From Cerioporus squamosus (taxonomy: Eukaryota > Basidiomycota > Agaricomycetes > Polyporales > Polyporaceae): a stretch of DNA of 64,000 bases. The position numbers and the translations under genes are program-made. Location of the stretch: positions 62,001 to 126,000 of the forward strand of contig JABYQS010000021.1 of NCBI GenBank assembly GCA_022592435.1, read 5' to 3'. This document shows, in pieces, positions 34,101 through 44,900 of the stretch. The notes under the pieces were generated by a model. That model saw only the letters and a list, made by a program, of their open reading frames with translations. It ran no database searches and was not told the origin of the DNA. Numbering within the stretch: the stretch's first letter is position 1; each line of letters opens with the position of its first letter.

Positions 34101-37100
34101 CGGGCGGGCTCGGGTAATCGGGGCCGCGGCTGCCTGGAACGCTGAATCACCTCCAATATCGCCATCTGGCGGCTCAGCAGTTCGTCCTGCGCTGGGCCAG
34201 CGGGCAGGCGGGCAGAAGAGGACCGTGCAGGTCGCGCTCGTCGAATCCGGGGTGCGTAATCGGCTTCGGGCCATGTTCGGGGGGCGCGCAGGCATCAGAC
34301 GCTCGTGGTTATCTGTGTGGGCTTCGGGCGGTACTGCCGAATCATACTACTATCAGCGTATCAGTCAACTCTTCCAGTCCAGCGGGGAGAGGGATGTGCG
34401 GGCCCGGCTCACCTGGCGCACGCTGTCACGAACGGCTCGTATATCAGCGAGTGCGACACTGCAATTCGTCATAGGCGGTAGATCACGATGGGAGGAGGAA
34501 GGGCGGCATCGACAATCGACATCGCTGATTACTCGTCGTAACAGCGCGTCCAGGCTTCCTTTGGAAAGGACGACTTCCGACCGCATCGCAGACGTGCAAG
34601 TACGGATACTTGGTGCGACGAATCAGCGGTGCTGGACGGGCACAGCTGACACACGGGGGCACTCAGGGCAGGGCCGCAATCATATATCAGGCCACGAGGG
34701 GGTATATATGCAGAGTGCGCAAATGTGCAGATGCGGAACCCTGGACATGGATGCAGGATACAAGACAAATGGACTTGAGGCGCCAGCGGCGATGACACGT
34801 CCGCGTTGCGGAGAGTGTATTGCGCCGTTGGAGGAGTTACGCAGACGTTTCGAATGCATGCGCGTTCTGGAATTGGGGCCGAGCACGAGGCGCCGAGGAA
34901 GCCTGAACGAGATCTGGGAGTCGGAGTGAGAACACAGCTGGAAGCTGAGAACAGCGCGCATCCTCCCGGTCCTCGCACGGCCCCGGTAGAGGTCTGGCCA
35001 GGGTGTGCGCCCAGGAGAGCGCCGCGGCGCGAACTTTGTGTCTGCGTGCGTCAAAACGGTGCCAGTCAGGGCCGTGGGCTCATATGCACATCCGGGGACT
35101 GTGCGGACGCAGCAGCGGACAATAGGCAGGAGCAGCACAGGCACTCACCCTCGAAAGGGCAGGAGAGCCCACATAGCATAGATGCGCCGGTACCCGCGAA
35201 CGACCGGCGCCGCAGGATGTCTACGTCGTGAGGTCGCGGGACCACGGGCTTGCAGAAGTGACATGACATGCCAAGGGTCTCTCTGTACGTACAATCGCAA
35301 GCGACGCGACGTGCGGGACGGGATACGGGGGATGCTTCTCGACGGCTGCGCTGGACGGCGTTGACGGGATCACCACATCTGTCAAGGAAGCGTTTGAATT
35401 CGTTGAATTCGTCGAGGAATGCTCAGCAGCGGCAGCATCGCGGCGGCTTCTCTGTCGTTGACGCGCTACACAACCATGGCGCTGAAGAATCCGGGACGAG
35501 TACGTGAGCGTCGAGACAGCAAGACATAATCAGGAGCGAAAAGAGCTGACTAGCTCCGGATGGCACGGCGTCAGCACGTGTCGCGGGCATGCCGTCAACG
35601 TCAGGCTGGAACTGGCAGACGTTACGATGCTGAGACGTTGAGACCGTCACAAACCCTGACGGTGGGAACGAACACGCAGCAGCTCGATTCCTGAGCTTCT
35701 TGCAACGTTCGCGTCATGGGTTCGTGGTCGCAGTCGAGCGCGATCGCGAGGACGCGACTTCCGACGGCAGCTTCTCGCGACCAGGATGACCGCAGTTACA
35801 GTGGGCTGTCTTCTCGGCCGAGCTCGGGAGGACGTAGCTGCTGGTATCGCTGCCCTGCTGCGAGGCGTGCGAGCAACCGCCGACTGTGCATTCGAGGCTC
35901 GCACAGGGAAGACGACCGCGGCAGAAGCGGCACCGGAGGACGTCTTCTGCGACAAATGCCACGGAAAGCGCCTCACATGCGTGAGGAAGTTCGAACAATC
36001 GAACAGGGGCGAGGACGCCCAAGAGAGTGAATAGAGTATGTGGCAGGCGGCGCATCATGGCATCAGAGATGAACAGGGTTGGATCCCTGAAGCCTAAAAG
36101 CACGGACAAGAATCAGCTTGCGCAGACAGCTTCGGAACGTTACTGGGACGCACCTGTCCACGCTGTCCGTCTGTCCGCCTCTACCCGCCTGTGTCGCTGG
36201 GCGGCAAGCAACGCAGGCCTGTCAGACGCCAGATACGCGTGAGGGTTGCATCATGCGAACGTCCGTATCCCAGCTCAAACTGCGGGCCAATGGCGCTGCA
36301 GCATGCGCGCTCTGTGAACCAGAGCCCAGGCGCGTAGTAGCAGACGCGGGGGACGAGAGCCTCGTGTTGACGTAGTTTTCCCTTGCGTGATTGGTGCACA
36401 AAACCACAGGCACTGCACACATGACCGCGAATAATTGCGAAGTGCTCACTTTGTGCTCAGCCCACGATCGACCCTTCATTTTGGTAGATGGTCATCAAAA
36501 TCGGATATCGCACGCCGTGGACGTCCTGATGACAAGGAAACTGCTCTTCGCCATCGATGCTGGCTGTTTGTCGGCCATGTGTGGACTTGGACGCGTGCGA
36601 TGACCGAACCACGGGCAGTTCGTCAGGTACGCCGTGTATGTGTATCGTGACAAGGCTCCACAGTCGGATCGCAGTCTTCCAGAAGCCGCCGACGGACGAT
36701 GTCGATACGATACGCCAGCGTCGCCCGCCCTCCGAATCGGAATGTGCATCAAATAATCCGCAGGCCGAACCCCGAGGCCCGACCTGCCGCTCCTCCGTCG
36801 CCGGACGATCAGATGGTGGCGCGCCCGGCGTTCGCGGCCGCCAGCGTTCGGCGCGGGTCGGGCTCGGGGCCCTCGTGGGGTCAGCTCCTTCAGCTGCGGG
36901 AGCAATACATGTCAACACTTGTCCGAGGGCGCGAGAGACGCGAAACACACGTATATATTGCGCGCGACTGCGTGCCGAATAGGGCCAGAGCAACCGCGGG
37001 GCTTCGAGAAGCACGCAGGGAATTGCGGCACCTCCGTCACGAGCGAAGGTTAATGGCGGGGACGCACCTACGCCCGAAGGCGAGCGAGAGCATATCAGGG

Positions 37101-39410
37101 TCGGCGAGCTTCCGGCCATGTGCAGCACGGCGGCGGGAGATCGCAGGGAAGACGCGAAGCAGGCGGGAGAGCCCCAGGCGAAGCGCAGATGTGCACAGCG
37201 AATATTCGCTGCAATCGCACGTTTCGGGGACGGCGCGGATGCAAAGTGAGAAGTATGAACGGATTCGGAGGGAGACACGGCAGCACAGCTTGGGGCAGCG
37301 TGGTGTGGAATCGCACGCTATACGTCCTGGGACAGTCGATCGGGCCACCTGGACCCACTTTGACCGCTGTTGGTCCATGGGCAGTGTGAACGTGAAGAGG
37401 AGCACCCTTCTAGAAACATGCGCCCGCCTCCCCGACCTTGGAAAGCGCGCCGCGCGAGGCCGTCGACGACGTCCACCGTCTGTCCTCGAGGAAAACGCGT
37501 GGGCTGACACGTATGCCACAGCGCGTCACAGAACGTTCGAGCGGAGCAGGCGGCGCCGGGGACGGCGACTGACAGCATCGTTCGATGACAGACGTCGAGA
37601 AGTGGTTGGAGAAGCTCGCGTCCTATTTTGTGCATCCAAACGCCTAATTGAGACAGAGAAGAAAGGAGCTCTGTCGTGGCGAACGTAGTGCGTCCATCGC
37701 CCGCCGCGACAAGAAGGTCCTCGCCGTGCCAGCGGGCGCAGGAGCCGAGCATGTCCCGAGGCACCCGCGCAGAAGCAGCGTGCCCGCCCCGCCGGCGGTG
37801 TCATGTCGGCGTGCGCTTGAAGACAGTAATAAGTCCGATGACGCGTCTCGGATCGACCTCGACGGTGGAGGCAAGCTCGTCGTCCCCGCCGTCGACGAGC
37901 AGCTCCGCGACGCCGCGCAACGTCCCGCAAAGCATGGGAAGGTCATTTACGTGAGCGTACGTATACTGCACATACCTTATAGTATCTTCTCGACTTCTGC
38001 GCACTCTATACGCTCGGTGAGGTTCCTTCGCGGCTATAGGGCGGTGTAGGATGTGTCTGCTGATCGACAGACCGCAGGACGAGCTGTGAACGAACCTGCA
38101 AGACAAACACACATCTCCATCTGAATACTGCATGTCTAGTTCTCATTTTGTTGGCCATGTGCGAAGACAGCTCACCTCGATGACCCAGAGACGCTTTAAT
38201 GCCAGGTGCACAGAACGCAGAGTGCACACCAGTGATCGTGAGGGTGGACACATGTGGTTCAAGTCGGTGAGATGGCTCGGAGAGGCCGCAGAAGCGCGCA
38301 CCATGTCCGAGCGGACGGAATGAGGAGGCGGCGGAGCACCGCTGGGCGGCAGAGGCGGGGAACGAGCGCCGAATGCGAGAGAATTTGACGTCGAGGTGGC
38401 AGGTGTCCGTCGCCTGGGCGACATGTGGGAGAGTCTGCAGCAGGGGAAGCGCGGGAAGCTTGCTCGGCTCAACAATCCCATGCACCGTTTCGGAAGGACA
38501 GGAGAGAAGACACGGATGGACGGGGCCGATCAGCGGAGGAGACGCGGCCGTGGACGCTCCTTCGCGCAGCAGAGACGCGTCTGACGCGTCGTCGACGCTG
38601 GGCGCGGCGCAGAAGGACGCAAGGACGAGCGCGGATGCGGTCGACGCGTCTGGGCGCGTCTTTGGACGCCGAGAGAGGGAGGGAAGGCGAGGAGCCGGGA
38701 GCAGCGGGCGTGGACGGCCGGATGATCACGCGACGGACACGCGAGCAGAGGGGCGTCTCCTGCGTGCTTCTCAGTGATGTAATGGCTCGACGAGGCGGGG
38801 AGTGGGAGGGATCAGAGCAGCGCAGATGCTGGAGGCGGCGGGGCCGGGAAGCGACGAGAGGGGCGGGAGGATCGGTAAAAAAGGGGTGCAGCTCCCGACG
38901 TGCCGTGACAGACGGTGGCGCAGAGACAATAAGGGGACATCCACGCCGAGGCGGCGGGGGGCGCGCGGACGAGGAGACCTGGAGGATGCAGCGAGCGAGG
39001 GCGGGAGGACGAGGCGTGGTTGCGTTATCGTCCGAGAGACGCGGATAGGAAGGGTGGGAAGGGCGGTCGGGCAGAGCAGTTTCGCAAGGGCTGGAGGGCC
39101 GGAAATGGACAGATTGCGTTCAGACGGCCGGAGGGTGACAGGCGTGGGTGGCCAATGAGGGGGCAAATTAAAAAATAGATGGAAGGGGATCGCATGGATC
39201 TGAGATGCGGAGATTGAAAGGGGCTGAATTGGGAAGATGGTGATGGGGTTGGAGATCCGCCGCGAGATCTGGGACCCTGAGTGGAAGAGGGCGGCTGAGG
39301 CGGGACCTGCGCCGGGCAGAGGCCATCGCAGCCAGTCGCCTGCATGCCCGTTTGCGATAATATTGATCATCCCCTCGCGCAGGGCCTCCCCCGATCCGCC
39401 TCCTCCGTCA
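28110..39410. other. 11.3-kb region with no confidently recognised gene
   Basis: Many frames are open because the DNA is GC-rich, including 33847-34929 (+), 36457-37278 (-), 36699-37688 (+) and 38771-39370 (-). All are low-complexity or arginine/serine-rich and match no family I know. No transposon enzyme motif was seen. From about 38.3 to 39.25 kb the plus strand is strongly purine-rich, then it turns pyrimidine-rich at the Con7-like gene. A minus-strand frame at 37318-38133, interrupted by one stop, is the most protein-like stretch (see findings). The region should include the promoter of the RING gene at its left end and that of the Con7-like gene at its right end. Confidence 0.4.
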
Positions 39411-41981
39411 ATGCTCCTCCATCCTCCCCAGCCCTCTTCGTCCCTCGCCCACTACGCCTACCACCCCCAGCACGCGCCCCTCCACCCCCGCCAGACCCCC
39501 CGCGCACTCACCGTGGACAGGCTCCAGCCCTTCCCCGCACCCGCCCACGACGAGCAGCACCTCGACGACTCTCCGCTGGAGCCCGACGCGAACTACAGCT
39601 ATGTCCCCCGCGGTCATCCCGTGCGCAATTCGCCCAGCTCCGAATCCATGTATCAACACCCTGTACACTCCCACTTATATGACGATCATCAAAATACCCA
39701 CTCTAACCAGCCCCAGCCACCCCCGGACTTTGTCCAGTCGCGCCAGCACCCGCCCTCCATCCACACGGAGAACCTTCTTTACCCCGACCCCAACAACTTC
39801 ACTCCTTCGCCCGCATCCTCGCCCGCGGATAACACCATCGCGTCCCAATCCCAGTCGACGCGCCAACTCTCCTTCCCCCAGCCCATGAGCGCACCCCACA
39901 CTCAGAATGCGTTCCCGCCCCGCTACGGGCAGCAGTCCGGTATGCCCCGTCTCCCGTTCTCCAACCCCACCCTCGACCGCCGCATGTCCGAGCCTGTTCT
40001 CGGGCAAGGTCGCCAAGCGTATCCTCAGCCACCACCTCCCGCGCACCAGCACGATCCGTTCGCGTATAGCACGTCGGGATCCGCAACAACAATGGTTCAG
40101 CCTTCTCCGCTCTCTCCGCGACCATCCTCTTCCTCCTACTCCTCCTACGGCACCTACCCGGAACACCAGCGCGATGACGGCGGCGGCGCATCGCTCGAGT
40201 CCGCCGGGATAGCGGATCCGTACTCGCAACCTGTTTCCGCCGCTTGGAGTTCAGGACTGAAGACTGCCGATCTCGAGGAAGGGCCGCTTTCGAGTTCGCC
40301 ACTCTCGCCTCTCTACGCGGGAAGCGTTGCAAGCGGTTCGGACGTATCCGCGACGGGAATCCCTTCGCCGCCTCCTCCGTCACATCCTTCACCCGCGAAA
40401 CATCCCGCGACCATCCCTGGCCTGAGACAGCCGCCACACGGAAGCGCGAACGCGACACCGCGTCCTGGCGGCAACAGCAGCAAGACGTACTCCTTCGTTT
40501 CTCTTCCAGGGAACGCGGTGAAGAAGCGGCCGCGCCGGAGGTACGACGAGATTGAGCGGTTGTACCAGTGCAAGTGCGTCGCCTCTCCTGTCATTTTTGC
40601 TTCCGTGCACGTACCCCATGTGTCTACATATGTATTTTCTCGCCGCTCAATCATACTCCTGCACATTTGCGTTGACTTGCTATCTCACGATGAATGAACG
40701 GCTTACTGAGACATGGGCGTTTCGTAACGACAGTTGGCCGAACTGCTCAAAGGCGTACGGCACGCTGAACCACCTGAACGCGCACGTTACGATGCAGCGG
40801 CACGGCTCCAAGCGCAGCCCCAACGGTATGTGCTTCCGCCCCAACATCCGCAAGTCCCGCACGCTGATCGATAACTCAATCACATCTATGGCCGTTCTTG
40901 TCTGCATGCACGTCTTGCCAACTGGCTATATGCGTCTTCAGAGTTCAAGGAGCTCCGCAAGAAGTGGCGCCAGGAAAAGAAGGAGGCCGAGGAAGCGGAC
41001 CGAGAGCGAGAACGCGCAGAGCAAGCCCAGATGTTGGCTATGCGCGACATGCAGCACCAGTACGCTCAGCATGCCCCTATGGCCGAATACGACCACCACG
41101 GCTTCGTTCGACGGCGAATGAGCATGGTCGAGGGTCCCTATCCCGACCCGCACGCTCATACGGGTCCTCACTCTCTCCCCAACCACTCCTTCATGCACAG
41201 CGCGATGCAGCGACAACCGAGCGTTTCCTCATTCGGTGGTCCTCAGAGCGCCCCGGCGTACGGAGGCTTGCAGGGTCCCGGTATCGGAATGGACGCACGA
41301 TACGGGCTTCCTTCGCCCGCAGACGAGGTCCATGGCTTCCGATACTCCCACTCCGCGCAGTCTAGCGGTCAGGGCCTCCCATCTTTGAGCATCCCTCACC
41401 ACACGCAGGAGGAGGATATGTACTACCGCCAATCGGCGATGCAAACGCAGAGCGAGCTTGTGGGTCCCGGCTGGAGCAATTCGCCGGTCCAGCCTCCCAT
41501 GCGCGGACCGCCGCAGTTCTACAACGCTGCTGGCAGTCTTACGCTTCCTCCTCCCCACTCGATAAGCTCACTCTCTGTCTCCGCGCCCAACCCTTCACCT
41601 CTCTCTGGCTCTTCGTTTCCCTCTCTGGGTCCAAGCTCTGGTCCCGGTCCTGCACTCGGCGGAGCAGGAGATGTCAATCTGGGCATCGCCGGCGCTGTGG
41701 CGCCTGGGGTGGACAGCGGCTCGGCGACTCCTGAGCTCGCTGCGCACGTCTCTCTCGGATCGAACCGGCTACCGCCCGACTCGACGCTCCTCACGCCTTT
41801 GCCTGGGTATGAGCCGGAGGGCGAGCAGCTTGACATCGATCGTCGAGAACGCTCCCGTGAGCGGGCGAGGGAGTACGGCCGTGACGATCGTGACCGGGTT
41901 TGGGACGATAGGTCGGGTGAGCGCGATCGCTACTACGCGAGCAACGGACAGGGTAGTGGCCGCGAGCGGTTGTACGAGTAG
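39411..41981 (+). CDS. Con7-like C2H2 zinc-finger transcription factor
   Basis: Exons 39411-40573, 40734-40825 and 40942-41981 give 764 residues. The first 370 are low-complexity (proline, serine, histidine, glutamine). A basic patch, KKRPRRRYDEIERLYQC, runs into NWPNCSKAYGTLNHLNAH and VTMQRHGSKRSPNEFKELRK, assembled over two splice junctions. The Cys-Cys-His-His ligands with GTLNHLNAHVTMQxHG are the signature of the fungal Con7 family, named from a rice blast conidiation regulator. A short charged coiled region (EFKELRKKWRQEKKEAE) follows, then a long disordered tail ending in an arginine/aspartate-rich segment. It is a nuclear DNA-binding regulator; its role in this fungus is unknown. An in-frame upstream ATG at 39237 exists but adds unlikely sequence. 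The gene is isolated by about 10 kb on each side. Confidence 0.85.
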
Positions 41982-44900
41982 GCGGGTGCCTCCTCGCTGC
42001 TCGGTTTGGTGCGTCTAACCATAGCTCCCGCTGCCGCGCTTGATAAACTCATTACGTTTGTTGCAGGTCCTTCCTGTCATTACGTCTGCACTGCGACGCC
42101 CCCAGGCAGGGCTTCGGGTGTTCCTAGTGCCTAGCCGTCTGTCGACGCTCCAGCGGGTCGCCCTCTGTCATCTCACGCAGCCTCGGCGCTGTGACCCCGG
42201 ATCGCGGAGGTCATCTGTGCAGTAAGTACTGGCGCCGCAACCACCATCCCCGACGCATTTGATCCCATTCATCTATCCCGAACAATACGCGTATGAAGAC
42301 AGCCCTCTCCGTCCATCCCCAATGCTCTATCTCCCGTTTCCCCTCAGCCTCAATAACGCGCCCCATGCTCCCGCGTTCTCTCTCGTCTGTCTCGTCTCTC
42401 ATAATCCTCCAACTCCCGTCCCGAATCACATATGGTACGGACAGTGTATAGTCGGTTTATTGTGTACGTGTATGGTATTAGATACCTCTAGTCTTTTTGG
42501 TATACATAGCTCACGCCTGTTTGGTTACATTCTGGATTCCCCGTTATTTCCTGCAACTGCATTCTCCATCCCATCCCAACCAACCCATCTCTACCATCCC
42601 CAATCTTACTATCGTCTATCTCGTGGTTCCATCTGTGCTTCTACGCCACCCCATCCTCCTGGCACACCTGTTTATTTCGCCGCCGGATTTACACACCGCG
42701 CGTGCGCGGCCGCCGCCGCTTGTTGCTTGTTTACTTACGTGTAGTACATGCCCTATTCGACTTCGCGCGGCCAGCCATCTGCCTGTTCTGTCTACTCCCC
42801 CACTGTATTACCTACAGTTGTACATAGCATTGGATTCGGATCGGTGGTTACTTATCCCCCATGTTTGTGTTTGTCATCTTCGTTCCACACATCGAGTTGG
42901 GTTTACTACTTACTGTACAGCACGCGTACCACAGGCATCGGCAATGTACCAGATGTATATAGTGTATACTATCATTCACCTTACTTATCTGCTCGTTTCT
43001 ACTGTTCCGGGCACGTCCTCCTGTGTTTCCGGGCAACCCCCCAATCGCATGGGGATCATTGCTTCCGTCTGTTGTGCGCGTGTTGTGATCCGGTCCCATA
43101 CACACCCATCTCTGCGAAGTGCAAGCCCGAATAGGGAGGCGACCGCGGGGCCAGAATACGTTCGCGATCACGATACTGGCGGACCTACACCCACAATTGG
43201 ACCCGACGGCGCGTGTAGACGGCCGAAGAGTGGGCACTCCACCACCCCATTTCTGCATTCAGGAAATCTAGGTCCCAGGGGGGAAGAATCATATGCACAG
43301 CTGCGCTGTACTGTATGAGACGTATACGTCGTGCCCTCGAAATGGTGGTGTTGCGATCATGGCTGAGCGGCTGCGTAAACGGTAGCTGAGTTCAGAGGTA
43401 CTGCACTCAGGCTCCGGTCGGAATTTTCATGGCTCTACTAGGGCTACCAGCGTTGCTCCACTGCGATCGAGCTCCCGATGTTCAATACAAGTGAGTTGGC
43501 TCTTTTCGACAGCGGTGAAGATGCGAAGGGCCGCAGGACATGTGGCTGAGGTATCACGCGCCCTCTCTGTATCCCCCCCGCACGCGTGACGCAGTCCCGA
43601 GTCTGCTTTTGCGTGATGGTGATGTGCGCATGGGTCGTGATGTTCGCTGTCCGGTGCATCATTGAAAGCAACATCTCACCAACGCACAAAGCCAGCAAGA
43701 AGCACGGCTTTGCACTGATGCACGAACAGCGCAGCGCGACTCGCAGGGTCGTAGCTCCCCATCTGACCTCGACATCGGGGGCCCCAGCCACACGACGATC
43801 CGAGAGCCGGAAGAGCCTCAGTGAGGACCGAGGGCCGAAAGGGGAAGCGCAGAGGACGCGGCTGGGAAATGGGAGAAGGCCCCCCAAATCCGCACTGTGC
43901 AAGGTTTGTGTTTACATACGCATCCACAGGTGGGCACGTGTGCTGCGGGGACGGGCACGGGAGCACGGACGGGCGGGAATCCGAAGTCTGCGAAGCGGGA
44001 GGCCTGGGAGCGGGACGCCCACCTCCGGGCGACTTCGCGCGACGCTCGCAGGGAACGGTGCAGCCGTACGCTTCCCGCATGCATATTGCAGGTGGGATTG
44101 GGAGGAAGTTCGATGATCGTGATCGAGGGCTGATTGAGCTCCCGTGCGAAGGGAGTGCGGGGATATGGGGAACACGGATGGGCAAGCGGGGCGGGAGGAG
44201 GAAGTGTCAAAGGGCAGGCGCAGGGAAGGGTACAGGAAAATGGACAAGAAGGCGGGCGTGGCACTCGTCGCGGACGCGAGGCCGCCACGGGCCATGTCAG
44301 CGAACTTCGGAAGTATAATGGGAGAAGCGACGAGCAAATTTACGAGCGTGCTGTGAATGGAGAGGGAAGAAGAAGGTAGAAGGACGGTGGGAAGAGCAAG
44401 AAGGGAGAAGACGAAGCTTGAATGCACATCGGAATGCGAGCGAACGCACCGTGTCTGTCTAGAGTATCCGAGACCGGGGCCAAGGTTTTTGCAGTCTGAG
44501 TCTGAAACGGTGCTCAGTACTGCTGGAAGACCTGGACACGAGAATGAGAACACGACGCCGAGAAGGTGCGGCGAGTGGTCACGATAAGCCGGTCACAGCG
44601 ACTTCGACCGGCTTGTGTCCGGCTTTGCGTCATCGATGCACGAGCGTGTGTTGGTACGCGCCGAAGGCGAGGTCACCGGGCGAGGCTCAACATCCCGATC
44701 TGCACAATCATGACCATTCAAACTACCCTTCCTGGCTGTGAACGGACCTGAAAGCAACATGAGGCGGCGAGGGAGCTATCCTACGACCTGTACGCCAAGA
44801 AAGCCATCATGCTGCTTGAAATATCAGGACCGAACCACAGCGTGAGTGCGGTTCCCCGGACGACCCTGCACCGATTTGGATGAAGGTTACGGTAATAGCT

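Noticed and set aside
33847..34929. A 360-codon plus-strand open frame, the longest in the sparse region
   Set aside because: Arginine/serine/glycine-rich with no motif or family resemblance, overlapped by open frames on the other strand; consistent with GC-rich non-coding DNA.
36457..37688. Overlapping long open frames on both strands (273 codons minus, 329 codons plus)
   Set aside because: Mutually antisense, low-complexity and arginine-rich; stop codons are rare here because of base composition.
38425..39370. Open frames on both strands upstream of the Con7-like gene
   Set aside because: The purine-rich tract depletes stops; the translations are repetitive proline/serine or arginine/glycine sequence.
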